A stretch of 64,000 nucleotides of DNA from Lachnospiraceae bacterium JLR.KK002 (GCA_036941025.1 JAYMNP010000001.1:744001-808000); one strand, 5' to 3'. Counted from the stretch's first letter, positions 33,132 to 42,680 are shown. Notes: generated by a model from the sequence alone, not told the origin. Numbers and translations: made by a program.

Positions 33132-34402
33132 GTATATCATAAATTAAGTTGTTGATAGTTTCGGTATCTGGTATAATAGACTTAATAAATATAATTTATG
33201 GAGGCTGATTATGCCAGCGTTATCTTATAGCATTACAATATCAGATGAAGAACGTGATTACCTAAAATCATTGATAAAAGCCAGAACTATCCAGGCGCAG
33301 GTTGTTGACCGTGCCCGAATATTGCTATGGAAATCCGAAGCCAGGACAGACAAGGCTATCGCAGACGGCCTGGGCATTAGTGTGAATACCGTCCGGCGCT
33401 GTATTGACCGTTATCTTAACAATGGAATTAACCTTGCCATATTTGATGACGAGCGTTCCGGCAGACCAGTTGAGATTACTGACGATGCAAAAGCATGGAT
33501 TGTCAGTATAGCCTGCCAAAAACCCTGTGACCCTGGCTATGCTGCAGAATTATGGACACTGGCTGCGTTGCACAGACATATACAGGCATATGCTGAAGAA
33601 GCCGGCTATCCACGCTTAAAGACAGTTACCAAACCATGGCTCCAAAAATATCTCAAAAAGATGGATATAAAACCATTCAGGATCAAGTATTATCTTGAAC
33701 GGAAAGACCCTGATTTTGAGAATAAGATGCATGACGTCCTCCTGGTCTATAAGCAGGTCGAGATGCAGTTTGGCATTGATGGGAATATCATCATACCGGA
33801 AAACGGGCATTTGACACATACTGTTTCATATGATGAAAAACCCGGCATCCAGGCTGTTGCCAACAAATATCCCGACCATACCCCGACAGAGGAAAAAGGT
33901 TATGTCCGCCGGGATTATGAGTATGTGCGGCTTGGGACGCTGTCACTGCTTGCAGGTATTGACCTTTTGACAGGGGAGGCAATTCCATTGGTCAGCCAGA
34001 CACACAAAAGTTCTGATTTTATCGAGTTTCTAAAGATTCTTGATGTAAAATACCCGGAGGGTGACACAATACGGCTGATACTGGACAACCACTCAGCCCA
34101 TACTTCAAAGGAAACCCAACAGTTTCTTGCAACGTTACCCGAAGGCCGTTTTTTGTTTGTATTTACCCCGACACACACTTCATGGCTGAATATGATTGAA
34201 AGCTTTTTCAGCAAAATGACAAAGCAGATGTTAAAAGGCATCCGCGTCAATTCAAAGGAGGAACTGTCGGAGCGGATATACCGCTACTTCGATGAGATCA
34301 ATGCCGATCCAATCGTTTATCATTGGACATATAAAATGGATGAAATTAATCCCGATGAAGCAGCAACTATTTAAACTATCAACAATTTAATATTCGCTAT
34401 AC
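33132..34402 (+). mobile_element. IS630-family element, first copy
   Basis: Flanked by TA (33130-33131 and 34403-34404). The ends GTATATCATAAATTAAG and, inverted, GTATAGCGAATATTAAA are parts of about 31-base inverted repeats ending TTGTTGATAGTTT. The right TA is shared with the next IS630 element. Confidence 0.9.
33211..34374 (+). CDS. IS630 transposase (intact)
   Basis: 387 residues in one frame. An N-terminal HTH pair (KAIADGLGISVNTVRRCIDR) precedes a DDE_3 catalytic domain with VSYDEKPGIQAVA (D1, about 207), IRLILDNHSAHTSKETQQFL (D2, about 289) and HTSWLNMIESFFSKM (E, about 327). It mobilises DNA by cut-and-paste into TA. GGAGGCTG lies before the ATG. The gene looks functional. Confidence 0.93.
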   Translation: MPALSYSITISDEERDYLKSLIKARTIQAQVVDRARILLWKSEARTDKAIADGLGISVNTVRRCIDRYLNNGINLAIFDDERSGRPVEITDDAKAWIVSIACQKPCDPGYAAELWTLAALHRHIQAYAEEAGYPRLKTVTKPWLQKYLKKMDIKPFRIKYYLERKDPDFENKMHDVLLVYKQVEMQFGIDGNIIIPENGHLTHTVSYDEKPGIQAVANKYPDHTPTEEKGYVRRDYEYVRLGTLSLLAGIDLLTGEAIPLVSQTHKSSDFIEFLKILDVKYPEGDTIRLILDNHSAHTSKETQQFLATLPEGRFLFVFTPTHTSWLNMIESFFSKMTKQMLKGIRVNSKEELSERIYRYFDEINADPIVYHWTYKMDEINPDEAATI

Positions 34403-34404
34403 TA

Positions 34405-35787
34405 GTACAATGTTTCTTTGATAACCATATACTTTTTTCTTCCATTTTTTTATAAAATATGCAATAATATCTTAACAGGAATTGGTTCAAATTGGAGGGA
34501 ATATTATGCGTGGTTTTCAAGCTGCTTCTTTTACTTTGTCTGATAAGGCAGAAACAATATTAAAAAATTTCAGCACCAGCTATTCCCTGCCATCATGTAT
34601 TGTGACCCGATCCAAAATTATATTGATGGCCGCGGAGGAGAAAAACAATACCCAGATCGCAGAAGCGCTTGGAACCACCTATTCGACTGTCAGCATATGG
34701 CGGAATCGTTTTTATAACAACATAGACCTTATTGCCCAGACGGAGGAGTATGACGGACCGGATGGTGATAAAAAGCTGTCTGATGTCATAAAGTCTGTGC
34801 TTTCAGATAAACAAAGACCCGGAAAAGAGCCTGTATTCACCCCGGAACAGATCATGCTCATCAATGAACTGGCGTGTAAAAACCCAAAAGACTTTGGCTG
34901 TGAGCTGAGCTGCTGGAATCTTGCATCCCTTGCGAAAGAAGCTGTCAGGCAGGGTATCGTGGGATCCATTTCTGTCGCAAGTGTACAGAGGTTCCTTAAA
35001 TTTGCGGGTATCGCACCATGGAAAAACCGTTACTGGCTCAACTCCCCGGAAAGGCACGATAACCCGGAATCCTTTAAAAAAAATTGAAACAATCTGCGGC
35101 ATCTATCTTCAGGCTTCGGAACTTGCTGAATGCGGTACGGAAGTATATTCCACGGATGAAATGACCGGGATCCAGGCATTGGAGCGCAAATATCCGGACA
35201 AGCCGGTACGCCCGGGCAGCCCGGCGCTGCATGAGTTTGAATACATCCGTCATGGCACTATAAGTCTGATCACATTCCTGCGTGTTGCAGATGGCAGGAT
35301 CCAGTCACCGTATCTGAACAGCACACGAAATGAGGAAGATTTCTGCAATGCTGTGGGGCAGCTTATATCAGAGGATGCAGATAAAAACTATATCATTATC
35401 TGTGATGGTCTTAATACCCATAAATCCGAAGGACCTGTAAAGTTGGTTGCACAGAAATGTTCCATTACGGTTGATCCTGGTATTAAGGGAAAGAAAGGCA
35501 TACTGGAGAGCATGAAAAGCAGGGAAACTTTCCTTATGGATGAAAGCCACAGGATTCGTTTTGTATATACGCCGAAGCACAGTTCCTGGGTGAACCAGAT
35601 AGAAATCTGGTTTGGTATCATCAATCGGAAGCTTTTGAAAAAAGGCAGCTATAAATCCGTAGAGGAAATGGCTCAAAGCATCCTTAATTTTATTAAACAA
35701 TACAATTTAACAGCCAAAGCATTTAACTGGAAATATGCTGGTTAAAAACAGCCTTGATAGTATATGAGCATCAAAAAAACGCTGTAC
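34405..35787 (+). mobile_element. IS630-family element, second copy, abutting the first
   Basis: The ends GTACAATGTTTCTTTGAT and, inverted, GTACAGCGTTTTTTTGAT lie between TA 34403-34404 and TA 35788-35789. Because the left TA is the right TA of the first element, one copy inserted exactly at the border of the other. The transposase is of a different subtype from its neighbour. Confidence 0.88.
34506..35745 (+). pseudogene. IS630 transposase in two frames, joined at an A8 run
   Basis: Frame 1 (34506-35087) runs MRGFQAASFTLSDKAETILK through the HTH (IAEALGTTYSTVSIWRNRFY) to PESFKKN and stops right after eight A residues (about 35076-35083). The other frame continues KIETICGIYLQASELAECG, STDEMTGIQALERKYPDKPV (D1), YIIICDGLNTHKSEGPVK (D2) and SSWVNQIEIWFGIINRKLL (E) to 35745. 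A slip of one base on A8 would give one protein of about 412 residues. This may be programmed frameshifting or polymerase slippage, as in some IS630 members, rather than damage. Confidence 0.8.
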
Positions 35788-35789
35788 TA

Positions 35790-36239
35790 GATCAGTTACA
35801 AATTGGTAAGTTCTGTTCTGTTGCCTGTGGAGCAAAGTTTTTGTTTACCAGTGCAAATCATATAATGTCTTCAATTTCAACATATCCATTTCCAATATTT
35901 TTTGAGGAATGGGAGTTGGATATAAAGGAGATTACAGGTGCATGGGATAACAAAGGCGATATTGTAATCGGCAATGATGTCTGGATTGGCTTTGAAGCGG
36001 TTATTTTATCTGGTGTCACGATTGGTGATGGAGCGATTATTGGTACACGGGCAGTTGTTACAAAAGATGTACCGCCTTATACGGTTGTCGGAGGTGTTCC
36101 TGCAAAGCCGATACGAAAACGGTTTTCGGACGATGTGATTTCTGAATTACTGAAACTCCGTTGGTGGGAATGGTCTGAAAACAGAATTAAGAAAAATATT
36201 GCAGCGATTCAAACAGGCCGAATTGAGGATTTGGAATAA
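35790..36239 (+). pseudogene. Hexapeptide xenobiotic acetyltransferase (Vat/CatB-like), 5'-truncated
   Basis: Directly after the IS630 end the frame reads [20 protein letters not shown], then [34 protein letters not shown] and [16 protein letters not shown], ending about residue 150. These are the left-handed beta-helix repeats, the catalytic His region (SANH) and the C-terminal tail of streptogramin/chloramphenicol-type acetyltransferases. The first 50-60 residues and the start codon are missing. A promoterless remnant is likely, although an open frame enters from the IS end (from 35754). Confidence 0.78.
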
Positions 36240-36357
36240 CTGGTAACCTTTGTGCGGAAATAATAATGAAAGGAATCCCGCAACACCAGAATTGACACAC
36301 AGGAAAACCGCTAAAATGCGTGGAAATAAGTTTTTCACGGTTTTGCGGTTTTATTTT

Positions 36358-36545
36358 CTTACAGAAAATACCGTGCCACTGTGAAGTGCTAAAGTATATG
36401 GCTTTCCTGTAAGATAAAGCCCTCCGGGTGGGATGCGCACTCGTGCAAGAGATATTAGTCGCTAACGCAACTGCACTCGGCGCAGTAAAATGTGTAGGCC
36501 AATTCCCCATAAATGGGGCAGGGGATCCCCTGTGGGCCTGCCCAC
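36358..36545. repeat. Dispersed hairpin repeat, copy 1 (long form)
   Basis: CTTACAG (36358-36364) pairs with CTGTAAG (36407-36413) around a conserved centre (ATACCGTGCCACTGTGAAGT). It is followed by AAAGCCCTCCGGG.GGGATGCGCA and a G/C-rich hairpin, the same order as copy 3 at 42718. It fills most of the gap before the hydrogenase operon. Confidence 0.75.
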
Positions 36546-36624
36546 TTTGTTCCACTAAAATTGTACAACCGGAAAAATATGACAAAAAACAATGGAAAAA
36601 CAGGAAGAATTCTGTACAAAGTGA

Positions 36625-36653
36625 TTGAGTTAATTATTTAACAATGTTATACT
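36625..36653 (+). promoter_or_regulatory. Promoter of the hydrogenase operon
   Basis: TTGAGT (36625-36630), a 17-base spacer and TATACT (36648-36653), 45 bases before the first start codon. Confidence 0.75.
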
Positions 36654-36697
36654 GTTAATGAAACAGACAAATCCGGATTTGACAAGGAGGAGAAGGA

Positions 36698-37201
36698 TTG
36701 GAAACAAAGGATCAAAAGGTACTGGATGAGATTCTGGAATCTCATGATTACAACCAGACAGCGGTGATCGCCATAATGCAGGATATTCAGAAGGTGTACC
36801 GCTATCTGCCGGAAGAAATGCTCTGCTATATTGCAAAAAAATTGCATTTAAGCGAGGCGAAAGTGTATGGGGTGGCTACTTTTTACGAGAATTTTTCACT
36901 GGAGCCAAAAGGAAAATATGTAATCAAAATCTGTGACGGGACTGCCTGCCATGTGCGCCAGTCTACCGCTATTTTAAATGAAATCCGCAGCCTGCTGGGG
37001 GTTACGGAAGCAAAACCTACCACAGATGATATGATGTTTACCGTCGAGACAGTATCCTGCCTGGGAGCCTGCGGGCTTGCCCCGGTGTGTACGGTAAATG
37101 ATGTGGTACATCCTGCCATGACCCCGGAAAAAGCAAGGGAATTGATTAAAGAACTGAAAGAAGGCGCAGTGGCCGGAGAGGAGGCTGCAGATGAGAATTA
37201 A
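36698..37201 (+). CDS. hydC: NADH-linked [FeFe]-hydrogenase subunit HydC/HndA (NuoE-like)
   Basis: 167 residues. A helical N-terminus (AVIAIMQDIQKVYRYLPEEM) and a thioredoxin-like [2Fe-2S] domain carry the four Cys in ICDGTACHVRQ (about 81-91) and VSCLGACGLAPVC (about 117-129). It passes electrons between NADH/FMN in HydB and the hydrogenase. The TTG start has AGGAGG nine bases upstream. Its end overlaps hydB by 11 bases. It is part of the trimeric, potentially electron-bifurcating hydrogenase of acetogens and other Clostridia. Confidence 0.93.
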   Translation: METKDQKVLDEILESHDYNQTAVIAIMQDIQKVYRYLPEEMLCYIAKKLHLSEAKVYGVATFYENFSLEPKGKYVIKICDGTACHVRQSTAILNEIRSLLGVTEAKPTTDDMMFTVETVSCLGACGLAPVCTVNDVVHPAMTPEKARELIKELKEGAVAGEEAADEN

Positions 37202-39080
37202 TACGAGAGAAGAACTGGAAGCCAGAAGAAAAGAGTATGCAGCTTCTTTAAAAACCCAGAAAAAGCAGATTTTAATCTGTGCCGGAACCGGATGTGTGGC
37301 CGGCGGTTCTCTGAACATTTATGCAAGGCTGCAGGAAATCATGATGGAGCGGGGAATCAAATGTGCCCTGAAGCTGGAGAAAGAACCCCATGACGAAAGT
37401 GTGGGCCTGAAAAAATCCGGCTGTCACGGGTTCTGCGAGATGGGGCCTCTGCTCCGTATTGAGCCGGCAGGCCTTTTGTACATCAGGGTAAAAGTAGAAG
37501 ACTGTGAAGAAATTATCGAGGAGAGCATTGTAAACGACCGTGTGATTGACCGTCTGGTTTACCATGACCAGGAAGGAAAATCCTATGAGAAGCAGGAAGA
37601 TATTCCCTTCTACAAACAGCAGACCCGTGTGGCTCTGGAAGACTGCGGGCGTATCAATGCAGAATCCATCAAGGAATACATAGCAGTGGGCGGTTACAGC
37701 GCAGTGGCAAAAGCATTGTTTGATATGACGCCTCAGCAGCTTGTGGACGAAGTGTCCGAGGCTTCCCTGCGGGGCCGGGGCGGCGGTGGCTTCCCCACGG
37801 GACGGAAATGGTCTCAGGTTCTTGCTCAGAAAGAAGAAGTGAAATATGTGGTCTGCAACGGTGACGAGGGAGATCCGGGAGCCTTTATGGACCGTAGTAT
37901 GATGGAGGGAGATCCCCATCGTGTGATTGAAGGTATGCTGATTGCCGGAATTGCTACGGGCGCCCATTACGGATATATTTACGTACGTGCGGAATATCCG
38001 CTGGCGGTAGAACGTCTTCAGACCGCTATCAGTAAGGCAGAAGAAAAAGGGTTGCTGGGCAAAAATATCCTGAATTCCGGCTTTGACTTTGAGTTAAAAA
38101 TCAGCCAGGGCGCAGGGGCCTTTGTCTGCGGAGAAGGTTCTGCTCTGACAGCTTCCATTGAAGGAAACCGGGGTATGCCCAGGGTAAAACCGCCCCGTAC
38201 CGTGGAAAAGGGATTATTTGAAAAGCCTACGGTTCTGAACAACGTGGAGACATACTGCAATGTTCCGCCCATTATCAACAAAGGCGCTGCCTGGTACAAA
38301 ACCATAGGGCCCGATAAAAGCCACGGAACAAAGGCATTTGCCCTCACAGGAAATGTTATGAACACAGGCCTGATTGAAGTTCCCATGGGAACCACTCTGC
38401 GGGAAGTGATTTTTGACATCGGCGGCGGCGTCAAAGGCGGCGAGTTTAAAGCAGTTCAGATCGGCGGGCCTTCCGGCGGATGTCTCTGCATTAACCCCAC
38501 GGAAGATCATCTGGATTTGCACCTGGATTTTGATTCCCTGAAAAAAGTAGGCGCCATGATTGGAAGCGGCGGGCTTGTGGTGATGAATGATAAGAGCTGT
38601 ATGGTGGAAGTGGCAAGGTTTTTCATGAACTTTACCCAGAATGAATCCTGCGGCAAATGTATTCCCTGCCGGGAAGGCACCAAGCGGATGCTGGAGCTGT
38701 TAAACGATATCTGCGAAGGCCGGGGAACCATGAAGCATATCACGTTGCTGGAAGAACTGGCGGAAACCATTTCCGCAACGGCACTCTGCGGCCTTGGAAA
38801 AACAGCGGCTTCTCCTGTGGTAAGCACCATGAAATATTTCCGGGAAGAATACCTTGCCCATGTGGTGGATAAGAAATGCCCTGCCGGACAGTGTAAGGCG
38901 CTGGTAAACTTCCAGATTGACCCGGAACTCTGCAAGGGCTGCAGCAAATGTGCAAGAGTATGTCCCGTGGGAGCAATTTCGGGTGAAATTAAGAAACCGT
39001 TTACCATTGATACGACGAAATGTATTAAGTGTGGAGCCTGCCGGGACGGCTGTAATTTCCACGCGGTAAAAGAAGTGTAG
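37191..39080 (+). CDS. hydB: Hydrogenase NADH-binding subunit HydB/HndC (NuoF-like)
   Basis: 629 residues. An N-terminal thioredoxin-like [2Fe-2S] domain has CAGTGCVAGG and CHGFCEMGP. The FMN/NADH Rossmann core has RGRGGGGFPTGRKW (about 194-207) and GDEGDPGAFMDRSMMEGDPH (about 224). The [4Fe-4S] site is ESCGKCIPCREGTKRM (about 484). The C-terminal 2[4Fe-4S] ferredoxin has CKGCSKCARVCPVGAI and CIKCGACRDGC. It oxidises or reduces NAD(H) and splits electrons with ferredoxin. It sits between hydC and hydA. Confidence 0.95.
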   Translation: MRINTREELEARRKEYAASLKTQKKQILICAGTGCVAGGSLNIYARLQEIMMERGIKCALKLEKEPHDESVGLKKSGCHGFCEMGPLLRIEPAGLLYIRVKVEDCEEIIEESIVNDRVIDRLVYHDQEGKSYEKQEDIPFYKQQTRVALEDCGRINAESIKEYIAVGGYSAVAKALFDMTPQQLVDEVSEASLRGRGGGGFPTGRKWSQVLAQKEEVKYVVCNGDEGDPGAFMDRSMMEGDPHRVIEGMLIAGIATGAHYGYIYVRAEYPLAVERLQTAISKAEEKGLLGKNILNSGFDFELKISQGAGAFVCGEGSALTASIEGNRGMPRVKPPRTVEKGLFEKPTVLNNVETYCNVPPIINKGAAWYKTIGPDKSHGTKAFALTGNVMNTGLIEVPMGTTLREVIFDIGGGVKGGEFKAVQIGGPSGGCLCINPTEDHLDLHLDFDSLKKVGAMIGSGGLVVMNDKSCMVEVARFFMNFTQNESCGKCIPCREGTKRMLELLNDICEGRGTMKHITLLEELAETISATALCGLGKTAASPVVSTMKYFREEYLAHVVDKKCPAGQCKALVNFQIDPELCKGCSKCARVCPVGAISGEIKKPFTIDTTKCIKCGACRDGCNFHAVKEV

Positions 39081-39093
39081 GAGGGTGGCTGAC

Positions 39094-40791
39094 ATGGAAA
39101 AATATATGATAATTGATGGGGAGCGCGTAGCGTTTACCGATGAAAAAAACATTCTTGCAGTCATTCGGAAAGCAGGGATTATCTTACCGACCTTTTGTTA
39201 TTATTCGGATTTATCCATTTACGGAGCGTGCCGGATGTGTGTGGTCGAAGACCAGTGGGGCGGCATTATTGCCTCCTGTTCCACACCGCCGAAACACGGA
39301 ATGGAAATCCGTACCAATACGCCCCAGCTTTACTATCACAGAAAACGTATTCTGGAGCTGCTGTTAGCGGCACATTGCCGGGACTGCACCACCTGTGAGA
39401 AAAATGGAAAATGCAAGCTGCAGGAGCTGGCAACCAGGTTTGGAATACCTGGGGTGCGGTTTGAAAACACCAATCCCATCCGGTCCATTGACACATCCTC
39501 CAAAGCAATTGTGCGCAATCCCAACAAATGTATTCTCTGCGGCGACTGCGTGCGCGTCTGCAGTGAAATCCAGCATGTGGGAGCAATTGATTTTGCTCAC
39601 CGGGGTTCCAAAATGGAAATTTCCACTGCATTCGGCAGGGATATTGCAGATACCAACTGTGTGAACTGCGGACAGTGTGCGGCGGTATGTCCCACCGGAG
39701 CCATTACCATCAAACGGGACAGCCACGACGTATGGGAAGCAATTCACAATCCCGATAAACGGGTGGTAGTCCAGATTGCTCCGGCAGTCCGGGTGGCAAT
39801 CGGAGAAGCCTATGGCTATGAACCGGGAGAAAATACCATTGGCAAGCTGGTGGCTTCTCTGCGGAAATTGGGCGTGGACGCTATTTTCGATACTTCCGTT
39901 GGAGCAGACTTAACCATTATGGAAGAGTCCCAGGAGCTGATAGAAGCACTGGAGGAAAAAGACCGGAACTATCCCCTCTTTACTTCCTGCTGTCCCGGAT
40001 GGATTCGGTTTGTGGAGACACAGTACCCTCATCTGATGAAATATGTGTCCACCTCCAAATCACCCATGGAAATGTTCGGAGCGGTGGTGAAGGAATATTA
40101 TAAGAAACAGGATAAAAAAGAAGGAAAAGAAACGGTATCCGTGGCAGTTATGCCATGTACAGCCAAGAAATTCGAGGCTTCCAGAGAAGAATTTAAACGG
40201 AACGGTATTCCCGATGTGGATTATGTGCTCACTTCCGAGGAAGTGATTGTGATGCTGCAGGAAATCGGAATCCGGTTTGACCGTCTGGAGCCGGAAGCCT
40301 ATGATATGCCCTTTTCCATTTATTCCGGCTCCGGCGTAATTTTCGGAGCTACCGGCGGCGTTACGGAAGCGGCAGTGCGCCGGGTGGTGGAAGACAAAAG
40401 CCCGAAGGCATTGAAAGAAATTGAATTTATCGGTCTGCGCGGCATGGAAGGCGTTAAAGTATGCGAACTGCCTCTGGGCGAACGCACGGTGCGTATCGGC
40501 GTTGTCAGCGGCCTTGGCAATGCGGATAATCTGCTGCAGAAAATAGAGAGCGGAGAAGAACATTTTGACTTTGTGGAAGTGATGGCATGTCCGGGCGGAT
40601 GTGTGGCCGGTGCAGGACAGCCCTTTGCCCGTTCCACTGAGAAACGTATGCGTGCCGAAGGCCTTTATAAGAACGATAAGGCAATGCAGATTAAACGAAG
40701 CGAAGAAAATCCGGTGGTGGAAACACTCTACAGCGATTTACTGAAGAACCGGGAGCATGAACTGCTGCATGTTCATTACATACAGGAATAG
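39094..40791 (+). CDS. hydA: [FeFe]-hydrogenase catalytic subunit HydA (group A3)
   Basis: 565 residues. The N-terminal [2Fe-2S] has CRMCVVED, the His-ligated cluster HCRDCTTCEKNGKC, and the two [4Fe-4S] sites CILCGDCVRVC and CVNCGQCAAVC. The H-cluster motifs are TSCCPGWIRF (L1), MPCTAKKFE (L2) and MACPGGCVAGAGQP (L3). A C-terminal small-subunit domain ends HELLHVHYIQE. It makes or uses H2 with NADH and ferredoxin. ATG at 39094 is preferred over GTG at 39085 because GGAGGG lies eight bases before it. No maturase genes (hydE/F/G) are in the window. Confidence 0.95.
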   Translation: MEKYMIIDGERVAFTDEKNILAVIRKAGIILPTFCYYSDLSIYGACRMCVVEDQWGGIIASCSTPPKHGMEIRTNTPQLYYHRKRILELLLAAHCRDCTTCEKNGKCKLQELATRFGIPGVRFENTNPIRSIDTSSKAIVRNPNKCILCGDCVRVCSEIQHVGAIDFAHRGSKMEISTAFGRDIADTNCVNCGQCAAVCPTGAITIKRDSHDVWEAIHNPDKRVVVQIAPAVRVAIGEAYGYEPGENTIGKLVASLRKLGVDAIFDTSVGADLTIMEESQELIEALEEKDRNYPLFTSCCPGWIRFVETQYPHLMKYVSTSKSPMEMFGAVVKEYYKKQDKKEGKETVSVAVMPCTAKKFEASREEFKRNGIPDVDYVLTSEEVIVMLQEIGIRFDRLEPEAYDMPFSIYSGSGVIFGATGGVTEAAVRRVVEDKSPKALKEIEFIGLRGMEGVKVCELPLGERTVRIGVVSGLGNADNLLQKIESGEEHFDFVEVMACPGGCVAGAGQPFARSTEKRMRAEGLYKNDKAMQIKRSEENPVVETLYSDLLKNREHELLHVHYIQE

Positions 40792-40810
40792 CGAAAGAGT
40801 AAGAAACGTG

Positions 40811-40841
40811 GCAGGGCGTATCGGAACAGGATGCGCCCTGC
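40811..40841 (+). terminator. Stem-loop after hydA
   Basis: GCAGGGCG (40811-40818) and CGCCCTGC (40834-40841) pair perfectly. They are followed by TT only, so it is a moderate terminator for the hyd operon. Confidence 0.6.
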
Positions 40842-40881
40842 TTAGCGCATAAAAATATAATAAAATAATGAAAAGCTGGTG

Positions 40882-41619
40882 ATGAAAATGCTGTTGTTCC
40901 GGGTGGCAGTCTGTGATGATATACAGAGGGAACTGGAAAAAATTTCAGAGGCTCTCGGCGCTTATGCCAGGGCCCATCCTGAAATCTGTTTTGAGCTGGA
41001 TGAATATCATTCGGCACTGGATATTTTAAATGCTGTGGAAAAAGAAAAAATTTATGATATTGTTCTTCTTGATATCTGTATGCCCGGTATTCCCGGTACA
41101 GACGTAGCGAAGGAACTGCTTGCAAAGAGCCCGGATACCAGTGTTATTTTTCTGACAATGAGTGATGAATATGCGGTAACTGCATTTGCAATGAACGCTA
41201 CTCATTATCTGCTGAAGCCATTTACACAGAGACAGTTTTCCGAAGCCCTTGACCGCGCGGTGGCGAAAATGCCGGAGGAAGCGATGATTTCTTTTGCCTG
41301 TGTGGATGGCCTGTACCGTGTACGTATCAGTGAGATTATCTTCCTGGAATCTCAGGGCCACTATTTCCTTGTACATCTTTCCGGCAGGGAGACGCTGCGT
41401 CAGCGTGGAAAGATAACGCAGGTGTATGAGGAACTGGGCAAATACCCTGAGTTTATTCGGGTTGGAGCTTCCTACATTGCAAATCTCATGTTTGTACGGA
41501 GGGTTTCAGAGGGTACCCTGGAGATGTCAGATGGAAAAATCCCTGTTCCGAGAAGGAGCAGACGGGAAGTGCGGAGAGCATATATGGATTTCTTCTGCAG
41601 GCAGGAGACACGGAATTGA
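40882..41619 (+). CDS. LytTR response regulator (AgrA/VirR type)
   Basis: 245 residues. The receiver domain has acidic VAVCDD, phospho-acceptor DIVLLDICMPGI (about 56-67), the switch Thr in FLTMSDEYA and Lys in YLLKPF. The LytTR DNA-binding domain occupies about 135-235 (ISEIIFLESQGHYFLVHLSG, FIRVGASYIANLMFVRRV). The start could be the GTG at 40879, or ATG 40882 or 40888; the ribosome site is weak. No kinase is adjacent. Confidence 0.9.
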   Translation: MKMLLFRVAVCDDIQRELEKISEALGAYARAHPEICFELDEYHSALDILNAVEKEKIYDIVLLDICMPGIPGTDVAKELLAKSPDTSVIFLTMSDEYAVTAFAMNATHYLLKPFTQRQFSEALDRAVAKMPEEAMISFACVDGLYRVRISEIIFLESQGHYFLVHLSGRETLRQRGKITQVYEELGKYPEFIRVGASYIANLMFVRRVSEGTLEMSDGKIPVPRRSRREVRRAYMDFFCRQETRN

Positions 41620-41691
41620 ATGAATTTCCCGTATTTGCAAAATGTTTCTTACAGTCTTTTACCAGATATGCCAGAAAAACGGCCAAATATG

Positions 41692-41720
41692 AAAAAAACC
41701 ACTGTTTCAGTGGTTTTTTT
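41692..41720 (+). terminator. Rho-independent terminator
   Basis: AAAACCACTG pairs with CAGTGGTTTT around a three-base loop, followed by a T run to 41720. Located 75 bases after the LytTR gene. Confidence 0.88.
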
Positions 41721-41721
41721 G

Positions 41722-41785
41722 TTATCTTACAGAAAGTACCTTTTCATGCGGAAGTATTTAGATGAAAGTATTTACTGTAAGATAA
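41722..41785. repeat. Dispersed hairpin repeat, copy 2
   Basis: TTATCTTACAG (41722-41732) pairs perfectly with CTGTAAGATAA (41775-41785). The centre contains the related words AGTACC and AAGTATTTA. Confidence 0.7.
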
Positions 41786-41824
41786 AATTATGCCATTTGC
41801 GAAAAAGGAAGGAAAGGAAAAATT

Positions 41825-42019
41825 ATGAACAACTGTGACAATAGCAGGCCCTGCCCCTGTACCTTTGATTGTCCGAATCATGGGAAGTGCTGTGCCTGTG
41901 TCGCGCATCACCGGGATCATGAGGAAGGGGTTCCTGCATGTTTTTTTTCAAAAGAAGCAGAGGCTACCTATGACAGAAGCATAGAGAATCTGGCGAGAGA
42001 TCATGGGTTGTTGAAATAA
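41825..42019 (+). CDS. Small Cys-rich DUF6485-type protein
   Basis: 64 residues. MNNCDNSRPCPCTFDCPNHG then KCCACVAHHRDHEEGVPACF contains ten Cys and four His, arranged as in DUF6485 proteins, likely a metal-binding mini-protein. AAGGAAAGGAAAAATT precedes the ATG. The role is unknown. It sits 41 bases before the VOC gene. Confidence 0.78.
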   Translation: MNNCDNSRPCPCTFDCPNHGKCCACVAHHRDHEEGVPACFFSKEAEATYDRSIENLARDHGLLK

Positions 42020-42060
42020 AAAACAAGGTTTGCCAGAGCAGACAGACGAGGAGGATTACA

Positions 42061-42642
42061 ATGGAAAAACCAAAGTTTACAGGATTATCACATGTATGTA
42101 TTTTTGTGGATGATGTGGAACAGGCATTTGCATATTACGAAAGGATTTTGGGTGCAGTTGCAAATCAGTATATTCCCCACTGGAAGAATAAGGGATTTTT
42201 TCAGGCAGGAGGATTTATCAGAGAAGCAGAGGAGGGCGACGTTTCCATCGGTTTTATGGATGTGCCGGGAACCCGTCTGACGCTGGAACTCATGTGTTAC
42301 CACAAACCGGAGGGAAGGAAAGAGCCGATTATATTTGCAGCAAATGATATCAGCGGAGCAAGGCACGTGGCGCTGAAAATAACGAATATCGAAGAAGCCT
42401 TTGAATATATAAAGGCGCAGCCTGATGTTACGCTTATCAATACAACGCAGGAATATAAGGTATATCAGATCAGCAAAACAGAGCCTTCTGAGTTTGTCTT
42501 TTTTGATCAGGCGAAAGAGCGTGATGCGCAGGCGAAACAGAAGGCGGCGGATATTCTGGGAAATACAAAATATTTTTACTTTATTGATAAATATGGCCTG
42601 CAGTGGGAATTTGAGCAGGGCCATACGGATATTGGGGACTGA
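42061..42642 (+). CDS. VOC-family (glyoxalase/dioxygenase fold) protein
   Basis: 193 residues. Paired beta-alpha-beta-beta-beta modules with GLSHVCIFVDDVEQAFAYYE at the start (His metal ligand), GTRLTLELMCYHKPEG (Glu ligand) and ARHVALKITNIEEAFEYIK (second module), and a C-terminal FYFIDKYGLQWEFEQGH. This fits a metal-dependent lyase, isomerase or resistance protein; the substrate is not predictable. AGGAGG precedes the ATG. Confidence 0.85.
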   Translation: MEKPKFTGLSHVCIFVDDVEQAFAYYERILGAVANQYIPHWKNKGFFQAGGFIREAEEGDVSIGFMDVPGTRLTLELMCYHKPEGRKEPIIFAANDISGARHVALKITNIEEAFEYIKAQPDVTLINTTQEYKVYQISKTEPSEFVFFDQAKERDAQAKQKAADILGNTKYFYFIDKYGLQWEFEQGHTDIGD

Positions 42643-42680
42643 GGAGGAACCTTATATTCCAACTGTAAATTCTGAAAGAG

